Part shown: positions 33,023 to 43,055 of the stretch, piece by piece
Layout: each line of letters opens with the position of its first letter
Numbering within the stretch: the first letter of the stretch is position 1
Assembly (NCBI GenBank): GCA_950295325.1
Contig: OX485807.1
Location: forward strand, 41,756,440-41,820,439
Length of the DNA stretch: 64,000 nt
From: Polytrichum commune
Lineage: Eukaryota; Streptophyta; Polytrichopsida; Polytrichales; Polytrichaceae
Direction: 5' to 3'
Position numbers and translations under genes: made by a program
Notes under the pieces: model-generated
The model's database searches: none
What the model saw: only the letters and a program-made list of their open reading frames with translations
What the model was told of the DNA's origin: nothing

Positions 33023-34689
33023 ACAATATGAGATGAATTAACCATAAACCATCCATTACAACTCATGGTGAGAAGATGTGTGATTAGATCATTATGCTTG
33101 TCAACTAGAGGTTTTCAATTATAGTTTCCGAACAATTGACAACAGAAACCAAGGCCTCCAACTAACAACCAACAAAATTTGTCAATGTGTTTTCTTGTCA
33201 TGAGTTGCAATGGACAAGTTGCAACATATGGTTGCAATGGTCAAGTTTTCTTCTAGTGACAATGAATAGGATATTAATACAACTCCAACTTTTATGAGAA
33301 AATTTGTGGCTACGGGCACGATTTGGATTTCCTAATCTTCTCAAACTAAATGCATGTTTCATATCCTCTGAGAAGTGGGTGCAATGATAGAAGTGTCCAT
33401 TTAAGACATGCTTACTTTAGTTGTGATATAGCTTGATTAAGAGATTTATTGATTGAATATGCAAGAATGATGACTAATCATAATCTCTCTCTTGGAATCA
33501 GAAAACTCCAAAGGAGAAAATTTGCTCAAACAATCCAAAAAAACAATAGTGCACAAGGCCTATTCAACCCATGAAATAATTGTGTGTGAGAATTACACAA
33601 CTCCCAATGGAAATTTTAGCGTTGGAGTTAGATAGCTCCAACTAGGAGTTAGATAGCTCCAACTAGGAGTTAGACACCTCCCTTTGGAAGATCTTTGTGT
33701 TGGAATTAGACAATTCCAACTAGAAGATACAAATCAAAGTTAGATAACTTCTAGAAGTTGGATGTAACTAGATGAATGTGATTGCGTCAAAACATAGAAG
33801 TTTCATAATAGAATTCAAAATAAAAAAATAAAAAAATATTGAAATTAGGAAGCAAAAGTAATGTCTTAAATTGGATAAAAAGGAGCCCGGGGGAGGAGAG
33901 AGAGGATCTTTTATCTTTCACTCCCTCTCTCCTATGGTCAAAGGGTTTAGCATAACCTTACTTAGGGATATGAGCTCTCATAATATAACAATGGGATGTT
34001 AGGACCTGAGTCTAAATTGAGTCTCCCTATGCAAGCTTTCTGAGCATCTGATTGTTATATTCTAAGGGCCTACAAAACGAAAGTTGAATGATGAGTTCAT
34101 AGGCAATCTCATCCTTGTTTGTTAAGCTACGAGGCTTTTCCTAATGTACAAAGTTTGAAAGCTTACAATACTAATGTCCCTTGTACATTTGTGATATATA
34201 TATACACATTGTGATTATTGTACTCATGTAGTTTTATCAACATTTTCTTAATCTTTTTTTGGCACATGAAGAATCTATTGAAAACCATGCACTATCACAA
34301 TGCAAAATAAGAATAAGAATAATTGACTCTTAATTGATTCCAATTAGTACGTTTATCTCACAACAAATGCATACCTAAAAGAGAGTCTCAATCATGGAGA
34401 AATGTCGCCTTGGGAAATGTGGCCAACAGCCTCATGCGCAAATACACACTCTCCAATAACCTTCCAAAGAGGCAGGTAGGTAATTAGGTAGGTAGATAAG
34501 TAGGTACACATTAGACATATAGGTAGGAAGGTAGGAAGGTAGGTAGGTAAGTAGATAAGAACACATTAAAGGGGAATTTCCAACGTCACACATAGATTAT
34601 TCTCTTGGTAGGTACGTAAGTGAGTGGTAGGTAGGTCCTGCCGCCATGGAATGATGAGGGACCGGGGTTAAGGCGGAGCTAGGTTAGGT
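29376..34689. other. Long gene-free, AT-rich stretch
   Basis: No supported gene in more than 5 kb. It includes a palindrome around 29600-29650 ('gggtcgccacctaatattccc' and 'gcgacccattaggtggc'), two long (CT)n tracts (31445-31487 and 32977-33018), the E element at 32598-32736 and a partial G copy near 33290-33420. There is a short tandem of 'ggagttagatagctccaacta' (33618-33665, each unit an inverted repeat). A (GTAG)n-rich region lies at about 34470-34640. Confidence 0.5.
32598..32736. mobile_element. Palindromic MITE, family E
   Basis: Near-palindrome with TAACATTATTCAAATCCATA at the left and 'ATGGATGTGAATAATGTTATG' at the right. The centre has 'GGGATTGACAATATTCCAC' folding onto 'ATATTGTCAGTCCC'. 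Matches 27896 and 36561. Confidence 0.88.
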
Positions 34690-35137
34690 GGGTCTTAAAT
34701 GGTTACTTTTCTCCAACTAAGCCCCCGCTTTCTCCAAGGATATGAATTACGTGCTTAATTAGTACGAGATGGCTATAGCAAATCCAAATATGAGGGCATA
34801 TCCACTTTCCTCATAATGCTTGGAGCGTGTATGAATATCTATTTTACTATGAAAGTGAAGATTCCTCGTGCTTGTTAAATGACCATATATATTATATAGG
34901 TTTTTTAGACGAAAGGTCAAAAAGCCCATCAAGTGGTCGTACACTCACCAACATTTATCTAGATTGTGTGAGCCTAGAATGGTTTTCATGTTTTGAGCAT
35001 GTAGTTCAATCGTTGTTAAACACATGTCTTCGTGGTCTCTGTTCTTTGAGCCACACCAAACCACATATTGCTGGTCAAATATAGATGTTTGGTTGTGACG
35101 AGTGATTGAATTAGGCATGTCTACGTTGTAGGCGCTC
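34690..35137 (+). repeat. Dispersed repeat family G, most complete copy
   Basis: Reads 'ggtgggtcttaaatggttactt' at the left and 'gattgaattaggcatgtctac' at the right. Between them lie 'acgagatggctatagcaaatc', 'atccactttcctcataatg', 'gttaaatgaccatata' and 'gagccacaccaaaccacata'. The two ends are loosely inverted copies. I use this copy as the reference for the other G fragments. The 85- and 64-codon frames here are repeat sequence. Confidence 0.75.
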
Positions 35138-37246
35138 ACAAAGCATGTTGGGGGAACCTCAGGGGTTAAGCGTTTTCTATCTAGCCTAATGTGTTATTAA
35201 GTTATATTGTGAGGATTTTTCAACTTTGTTATGAAAGAGAAGTTGTGAGGCATTGTCAAAGGATCACATCGGTGTGAGTAAGAATATGAGAATGCTTTTG
35301 GTCGTTTTATGGTGGAATTTTAACATGATAAAAGTGACAAAGAATCGTCAAGTTCACAATTCTTGTTTTGTGATGAGAGACTTGGTACTAGGAGTGGTTG
35401 AGATCACGTATAATGTGGATCGGTGGAAAGGTACAAGCATAGCATGATATTGAAGTGATGAAAAACATGAAATTTAAATGTCACTTGAGATGTATCGGAT
35501 GTGTTCCAATTTGACGGGACAACCGTGGGGTGGCCAAGTTTGTAAAGAAACAATTTTAATTAACCCATTGGGTTTGTTTGGTGCGTTGAAATTTTAAGTC
35601 GACCAATCTTTCTTTTCCTCTTCTTTTCTTGTTTTATTTCTTCAAAATGTTAAAAAGATCTCCCCATGAGGTCAACTAGGTTATTGACCGATCAAGTTGA
35701 TGTGGTGTATTATGGTTCGTAGATTTGATTAGTCGATCGGTCTAATAAGATTGACCATTGAGTTGACGGGTGTGTTTACATGGGAATCTTATTGATCATT
35801 TTAACCATACATGGAAATATTTTTTACCCATGCTCTAATGAGCACATTGCGAGGTCCCTATTCCATTTTTTAACATGATGGTGATAGACATGATGATGAC
35901 AACCTTGAATATTAGTGGATAGCCATGCATAGCATTTCATGATCAAGGTTATGAAGTAGATAGATGATTTTAGTAGCTAAAATTTTAGCAAGACTTGAGG
36001 GGCATTTTGAGTTGTGGACAAATTTGTCATGGGAGGCAATTTACCCCTAAATGCTCGAGCTTTCTTCCCCTACAATTTATAGATTGATTAAAAACTTAGA
36101 TTTCTCAGTTTCATAATAAATTTTACTTTTCTACGAAGTTGTGGATGAGTATCTTTAGACCACATCTTCACGGTTACACTTCTCATTAAAAAAAAACTTC
36201 ATGCGCTTTACAACTCGAATTTAAAATAAGTTGACTTCAAAATTCAAAAAATAATGACATAATTGCATTAAGGCTCCAAAATTTGTCAAACCATTGTGTG
36301 CTTTCCTCCATGAAAATATCATAAACAAAAATATATGTATGTGGGAGCTATAACAAGTATTTCTATCTATAACAAGCATTTTTTTGTTTTAATTTACAAG
36401 AAAGTTAACTCACTTGAGAACTTATAAACAACAAACATGACGTTTTTTTTTCAAGAAACTTAAGTTACAAGAACCTAGATAAGTTCCCCCACCACACGAT
36501 CCATCTCATTTTGCCTCAATCCATTCAAACATGATACCCCTTCCCATCCATGGCCTCAAACATAACATTAATCATATCCATAACAATGTTTGATGGGAAA
36601 AACATTATTCCATGGAATATTCCCCACATTTAGACTGGACATATGAGAGAATGTTCCGTAAAATATTGCCAATCCCACAGAACATTGTTATGGATCTGAA
36701 TAATGTTATGAAGTTGGCATCGATCAATCAATAAATTCATGACACATGCTCGTTTCTGGTTCCTTGATCATTCGAACGAGTTTAAGGATGCAATTTGCTG
36801 CAGTGCCTGCTGTGAACTTTCACTTGCATGCATGCTTCATACCTGCAAATCAGTGTTATAGCTTCATGTGCTCTTGGGTACTAGAGCTGAGTAGTCAAGG
36901 TAAGATCTAACACAGAGTGACGAGCTTAAGAGTTTCCTTACGAGTTTCCTTACACAAGTTTCCTTACGAGTTGCCTTGAGAGTTTCCTTGGTGCCTTCCT
37001 CACATGCATTCAACCTCCTTTACTTTTCACTCCGCCCCCTCGTGTCTCTATTCTTTGAATGCATTAATGGTCCACTCAGACTACTGTATGGCTTTGTGCC
37101 TTCCGTTCCCTTTTTTCTAAGTCGAACTTGTGAGATTTCTACATGTGTGCATTGATGACCGGGGGTAAATTTAATGAAGGGAAGTGCCATGTAATGGGTG
37201 CTTTAGGGGACTCCCTTTGTGCCTATCAACAAGCATTCATGTATTA
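35138..37246. other. Gene-free stretch
   Basis: Contains the E element at 36561-36710 and a short tandem of 'gagtttccttac' variants (about 36930-36990). No gene supported; the open frames are short and unremarkable. Confidence 0.45.
36561..36710. mobile_element. Palindromic MITE, family E
   Basis: Third E copy: CATAACATTAATCATATCCA at the left and TGGATCTGAATAATGTTATG at the right, with 'cccacatttagactgg' near the loop. About 150 bp. Confidence 0.88.
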
Positions 37247-37586
37247 GGGCCCACTTCACACACACGAGCGAAGGCCCGTGACCATTGCACTCTAAGATCT
37301 CTCATTGGTTGAAAAGCTTGAGACCGTCCAAGTTCACTTCACACTAGAAGGTCCAGGTCTGAGGGCCCAAATAAATTATCGTGGATGAAAGGTCTGCGCG
37401 GATTCTTGTATGGTAGACTATGAATAACGTTTCATGGTCTGTCGGAATTTGAGTTAGGCCGACCTCCAATAGGTAGGCCTGGTGGAAATTCTGATAAACC
37501 GTGTTAGTGGTACGGCCTTCAGACGAGAATCAAGGGCTCTCACAATTACACGGTCATGGGCCCTTGGCTTGTATGTGAAGTGACCC
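37247..37586 (+). mobile_element. Family A2 TIR transposon
   Basis: Begins GGGCCCACTTCACACACACG, preceded by TTA (37244-37246). Ends ATGTGAAGTGACCC, followed by TTG. The interior matches A2 at 15624 ('aagatctctcattggttg', 'cactagaaggtccagg'). Uninterrupted, about 340 bp, non-coding. Confidence 0.85.
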
Positions 37587-38283
37587 TTGTTTTCTCCCAT
37601 GGTTGAGGCACACACATTTCAACATTCTAAATTGTTTCCAACGTCCAAGTAAGGAGCCAAACATGTGGGTAAAGTGCCTTTAGAGCCCACTTGTTTATAA
37701 GGCTCTAGTGTACAACTCCAAATCAGGGCCATCTGTCAATTATTACCTCTAGTAGAGGTGCCTATTCTTCATCAAGACCCCATCAACACATATTGATCAA
37801 GCTAGGACTGAATTTTGATTAGACTGGAACCACGAACACCATGTCACATATCCTAATTTTGAGTGCTAAAGTGAGCAACAACGAGCGGGCGGTTAAAACG
37901 CAGAATCTCTGTAGTGATTGGTAATGGGTGCCTCTCCTTCTAATCGCTCATGAAGGAAGTTGCTGACTCGACTTTCCATGAGGCTGCAACAAATGGAGTT
38001 TAAAACTTACAAGTGAAGTTACAGTAGCCTTTGTAAAGGCAAAAGCGGGTACCATCTCAAGTTGAGTGTCAACAAGTCTTTAAGAAAATCATTAGTTTAA
38101 GAAACCCCATGCCTGATGCAAGGCCTGCCCTGCTCGCTCGTCTGGTTGTACTTCCGGCAAGCAACCACAAGTCAAGACTGTCAAATTTAGCTTGCCGGGC
38201 CAAATGTCCTTCTAACCTTTTATATATATATACCGCACACCCAGGGCTTTAATCGATATACATTACATGAGATTCCTCTTTCC

Positions 38284-39058
38284 ATGGCAAGATTAGCAAC
38301 AACATTTAATCTTCGGCAAGGAATATCTGGATCCAGTTACAACTGTAGGGATCATTTGGTACTGTGTGCATCATCGAATCCATCCGTGTTAGTTTGCAGC
38401 CTTTGCTCGATCTTCTCGCATCATCATCTTGATGTTGGCGAGTTTCATCGGCTTTTGACTAGGCAGCTGACTGTTTACATAAAGATAGAGCTCTATTTAT
38501 GGCCACTCCAATCTCTTCTTGTGCAACTGCAGCTCATTCCAAAGTTTGCGATGGTAATCGGAGAAGTGCTCTCTGTAAGTTCCAAACCAAGGTGTATGTT
38601 AGAGAGGCCAATGGAGGCGCTCCCACTGCCAATGCATTCCATTGGTTCACCGACTTATCCAACATGTCCCACTATAACATGTGAGTCGTAGGCGATCATC
38701 TCGTGTTGGTGAAAGAAACATGCAAATCTAGCACTATGTGTGTGTGTTACAACGATTCCAATGATACATGATAATTGTCTAAGACTTGTGCTTGTAGTGT
38801 CCATTGATTCACAAATGTCCTCAATCATATATGGATGCACATTCTTGGCGTTCAGAGGGAAGGGGGGGGGGGGGGTGGATTGAACACCATCCCCTCGTAT
38901 ACAATTTTGAAACTTTGGGAATTTTCAGGATCGAGTTGCAGAAGGTTTTACCTTGGATCAATGCTAGAACTTTGACACATGAGTATCAGGAGCTCCCAAA
39001 ATATGATGGAGGACCACTACAAGCATATGAAACATGGATAATTTTTCTGCATCACTAA
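38284..39058 (+). CDS. Possible small spliced gene, unknown function
   Basis: A TATA-like run (about 38220-38231) precedes two candidate starts. Model 1: ATG 38499, exon to 38680, perfect donor GTGAGT, acceptor TTTTCAG, exon 38929-39058. Phases match (2 then 1) and give 103 residues. Model 2: ATG 38284, exon to about 38345 (donor GTAGGG), acceptor GCAG near 38539, then the same two exons; phases also match. Both N-termini are Ser/Ala/Arg-rich and could be plastid transit peptides. The mature part contains 'GGAPTANAFHWFTDLSNM' and ends 'YDGGPLQAYETWIIFLHH'. I recognise no domain. Two independently consistent splice phases favour a real or recently dead gene, but composition alone does not prove it. 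Confidence 0.4.
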
Positions 39059-39065
39059 TCTTTTT

Positions 39066-39310
39066 CCTATGTCATTTCAAGAAAATTAGTGCATGCTCTA
39101 ACTAAGGTGCTTGTAGAGTGATTAAAAAAACACTTGCATGCAAACACATGCTTGTCAGTGAATAGTGCCAAGATGAATCATTCCGGTACTTCTAGTGAGT
39201 AGTGTTGCTGTGAATATTATTTTTAGCGAATCGTGCTGAGATGAATAGCTTTTCTTAGGATTTTTTAGTGGCACTAATTTCGTAGCATAAAGAAAAGTTA
39301 GTACCACCTT
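39066..39310. repeat. Dispersed repeat L, partner at 44370-44610
   Basis: Shares 'gtagagtgat', 'acttgcatgcaaac', 'gtgaatagtgcc', 'ttttagtggcactaatttc' and 'taaagaaaagttagta' in order with 44370-44610. Non-coding. Confidence 0.65.
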
Positions 39311-39337
39311 TCTCACACGCACTACACCCTACCCCCC

Positions 39338-39815
39338 ATGAGCCAAGAGCCGTGACCATGAAATTGTGAGAGCCCAAAACAAAGTGTCCGAAGGCCGTCC
39401 AAACACACCTCCAAAAACATGTAGCGTGGTCACGGACCCTCAAGTGTAGTGTGAAGTCATACGTGACCGGGCCCTCAACCAAACGCTCTTTCAATGAATC
39501 CCTATTCACGCAAGTTCTCACACATGACAAAATAGAATAAACCAACGGTTGTGAGCGTTTGGAGTGCCATGGTCTCCCGGTTTTGTGTTAGGCCTACCTC
39601 CAAGAGGGTGTTTTTCGAAAATAATCCAATTGGCCATGAAATATGGTCCATTCGATGCCATGCAGACTTTACGTCCATCTTGCATTCACTTATATACTCC
39701 GTTAGTCCCTCAAGCGCAGTGTGAAGCGAACTTGGACCGGCTCCGCCTTGTCCACCATTGAGAGTGCTTGAAGTGTAATGGTCACGGGCTCTCAATCTCA
39801 TGTGTGAAGTGGCCC
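39338..39815 (-). mobile_element. Family A element, minus, abutting B
   Basis: Reverse-orientation A. It starts at 'atgagccaagagccgtgacc', the outermost GGGCCACTTCAC being lost. It ends GTGTGAAGTGGCCC at 39815, followed by TTA, which is also the left flank of the B element at 39819. Confidence 0.85.
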
Positions 39816-39818
39816 TTA

Positions 39819-40386
39819 GGGCCGCTTTACACCTAGAGGCCGGGCCAATTCGTTGTGTAAGAGGCTTGAAATCCTCACTTATGATTGGCCAAAAGGCTGA
39901 AATCGGTCCCAACCCCTTTACACCTAGAGGCCGGGCCGATTTGGTGGTATGAAAATTTTAATCACAAAATGCATGGTATGACACGGCCCGAGCTCGTTGA
40001 ATTGGTAGCACCCAAAATGGAGGGCCAATTCTTGGCCTCGGGGCCCTATCATATTCCAATAAAAAATAAAATTGTTTTAAAAATAAAATATGATTTTTTC
40101 AACGACCTGTATCCATTGGATTATGTGGAAATATGAACGGCTCTATGCTAGATTATGCTAGATCCGTTGGATTATGCTAGATTATGCTAGATCCGTTGGA
40201 TTATGCTAGATTTATTGAATCGGCCTAGCTTCTTGACCCTAAGGCCTTTACATATGGAAAAATTGACCCCCATTATAATCTTATCATAATGTGTAGTTGA
40301 GGCCGGCCTCCAACCCAAAAGGGGCTGAAATTTCATGCAATCGGCCTCAAGGGGAACTGGCCCGGCCTGTAGGTGTAAAGCGGCCC
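39819..40386 (+). mobile_element. Family B TIR element
   Basis: Begins GGGCCGCTTTACACCTAGAG and ends GTGTAAAGCGGCCC. The left flank is TTA and the right flank TTT (one mismatch). It matches B at 5225 but carries one 91-bp subterminal unit instead of three, and a longer 'tatgctagatccgttggat' tandem near 40145-40210. Non-coding. Confidence 0.88.
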
Positions 40387-41045
40387 TTTGACGTCGTTGT
40401 ATATTGATCAGAGGCCTGCCAAACACACACAATTCTAAGTTACATACGAGCGGGCCGTTGCCAACACAGCCATTGTAAACTTACACACACACACACACAC
40501 ACATGTATACAGAATACTATATATATAGAGACTGCACAAAAAGACCATGTATACAACAAGCGTAATGCCTGCCTCAACAACACATGTCCAGGCCATTCAT
40601 TCAGCGACCCAGAAGTTGCCATGACAGCAGTCGTAGAAGCTGCATGTGTGTGTATAATAGGTAGGTAGCTAAGCCGCCACATATTATGAAGTTATTGTAT
40701 ATTTAGCTCTGCGCTGCATATTTAGCTTGAGTGTGAGTACACTGATACACTGGTGAGGATAAGAGGCATTGATGGGAGAGTGGAGAGATTCTTCGAGCTT
40801 CACTGGGAACAGGGGCGCTCGTTCTCAGGCATGGTGATTACCCAACCATCATATGCGACACTTGAAACCCCAATTAGCACTACTGTAGTGTATAGAGTAT
40901 ACAGAGTGGAATGAATGAATGAATGAATGGACATACATGTGGAAGATAATTTGTGGGTGGGCATCGTGCATGCCGCAGATGAGGTGACTCATCAGGGTCC
41001 AGTATAATATTGACCTGCTGCTGATGGTGTTGGGTAGTTGAGTCC

Positions 41046-41703
41046 TATGTTCGGGGAAAACCGACGGCTAGTTCATTATCAGCCGATGGATTTCCCCTCA
41101 TGGCCGGTCCAAATTTCCAACCATCGGATGGCAATCCGACTGTAATTTCAATCCTCCGGAAATTAGCCGATGGACCAGAAAATGTCCCGGAAATGTAGCC
41201 GATTCTTCTTGTGAGTTACTGGATTTTAGCTGGAAGCATCCAGAGCGCTATTTGTCTGGGGCATCTAGTGATGCACTTGAGGAAGTACCCTAAACCTAAA
41301 CTTTTTGAATTATGCAACCTTTCCATGACCAAATCCAATTGCTTCTATGAAGAATTGGGGGACCCTTGGCCTTCAAGCGGTGAAGGCATTGCTAGGTTCA
41401 ATTCCTGCCAAGGATATTAACTCTTCAAATTTAAAGTTTTGAAGATGCCTTTCTTTTCACTTATTCAAGATTTTGTACTAAGAAATGATTTCTAATAACT
41501 TTTCATACATTTTGTAAACAATTAGGGCCGATATGAATTCCATTTAATCGGATATTGACCAATGAAAATATGAAAATATAGGCACTTGGCCGATTGATTT
41601 TACAAAAGACCGACTCTTGCCGATGTAAATTGGAAAAAATCCGACCCTTCGTAGCAACTACCGGCAATTAGCCACTAAGGCTTCAAAAACTTCCCGAACT
41701 CTG
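41046..41703 (+). mobile_element. hAT-like TIR element I, 9-bp TSD
   Basis: Flanked by GTTGAGTCC on both sides (41037-41045 and 41704-41712). The ends TATGTTCGGGGAA and (complement) CAGAGTTCGGGAA are inverted repeats. The interior is rich in CCGAT/ATCGG motifs. Only one copy is in this window. No transposase; the 69-codon frame at 41211-41420 has no recognisable domain. Confidence 0.75.
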
Positions 41704-41817
41704 GTTGAGTCCAAGATCAGATGCCAAATCTGGCCACCCAAACACTCTTTGTTGCCTGTTGTGGTGCTATCCACTTGGTGGCTTCATGAGATTCCCTCCT
41801 AAGTTAAGCTTAGCTGC

Positions 41818-41965
41818 TCAGTGATTGGGGACGTTTTGGACATAACCGGTTGAGATCCATGTGTTTGCAAGTCCAACCGGTTACATGTTGACATCCTCCG
41901 ACCACATTTTGGTAGGCTGCTAGAATGTGGGGGGCCATGGACACGGGCTACTAGACTTCCATGCA
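41818..41965 (-). mobile_element. Truncated family C end plus shared 65-bp motif
   Basis: 'cagtgattggggacgttttgg' to 'ggttacatgttgacatcctcc' is the 3' end of a C element in reverse. It is joined at about 41888 to 'accacattttggtaggctgctagaatgtgg', the motif also at 20850. Confidence 0.7.
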
Positions 41966-42126
41966 AAATTAAATTTCTTTTTACCACGGTACGACATTTG
42001 GATGATTTAAGGGCTCTTTAAGTTTCACAGTCACAACTCTTGGGTCCGTTTGTAAAAGCAATCCCTAAGTTGTATTTATTTGAAGTTGTGAAGTCTAAAA
42101 TAGGTTTGATTGAATAACACAACTTA

Positions 42127-42657
42127 TGCCCCCTTCCCACCTGACTTTAGTTAAGACCCAAAGTATTTCCTAAAAACCGGGTAAAGCTCCCTCGGTTATA
42201 GCGGAGGCATCCGACTATCTCAATGCACCTACAAGAACTTGCTCCGGAGATTTTCAAGTAGGTTTTAGTTAAGTAGCTTTCACACATGTTCATGGTTTAA
42301 TCTACCAAGCAATGCATGTTGGGTAGTTTTTGTCCCATCCCCAAATGCCTTACTACTCACCTATCTTACCCTCGGTTTTTGTTAATGGAGCTCCTCGTGC
42401 CCTCATAGCTAAGACTAAAAAGCAACCAATCACAAGGGTGGGAGGCGACACTTTTAAAATTCCTATATTCTTGCCTCATGTTTAGGTACCGAAAAGAGGG
42501 TCGGTGGTTGAGGCTTAAAACCTCCACTTTTAAGCCATGCCACATCGTTTGCCACCTAGGCTCGGCACTAAAAAGAGCCGTATGTGTGAACCCTAAATAA
42601 CTAAAACCGCTTTTAGACTAAAACTACTTCTAACTAATGTCAAGTGGGAATGCCCCA
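42127..42657 (+). mobile_element. Family D TIR element, solo copy
   Basis: A 531-bp element starting TGCCCCCTTCCCACCTGAC. The end (complement) reads TGGGGCATTCCCACTTGAC. TTA lies on both sides (42124-42126 and 42658-42660). It is the intact reference for the nested D copies at 16554-17603. Non-coding. Confidence 0.88.
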
Positions 42658-42699
42658 TTAGGCCACTTTACATTAAGGACGTGAGCGGGCCTTAAACAT

Positions 42700-43055
42700 A
42701 CACTTTTAGCTCTACATCCACTGCTTGAAGGTTATGAAATACACAATCAGTGTGAGATAATTTGCAAATCCAAATCGAGGATGTAGCCACTTTTCAAATA
42801 ATATTCAAAGCTCATGTGAATATCTTATTCATTATCAAAGTTCTTGTGCTCATTAAATGGTCATATAGTTGCCCCTAATCATGTTGATCATCGAACTTAG
42901 AATGACTACCATATTTTTGAGCATGTAGTTCAATATCTTTAATACACATGTCTTTGTGGTATCCATTCTTAGAGCCACACCAACCACAAACCACAAAAAT
43001 AATATAAGTGTATGATAAAGACTAGTAACCAAATTTTGCAAGTCTACCTTTTAAT
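42700..43055 (+). repeat. Dispersed repeat family G copy
   Basis: Shows 'gtgagataatttgcaaatcc', 'gtagccacttttcaaata', 'gctcattaaatggtcatatag', 'gagcatgtagttcaat' and 'agagccacaccaaccaca', in the same order as 34690. Confidence 0.7.

Noticed and set aside
40800-40860. Minus-strand 'YDGWVITMPENERP' frame as a terminal exon
   Set aside because: Short, with no good acceptor and no upstream exons found. Cannot be supported.
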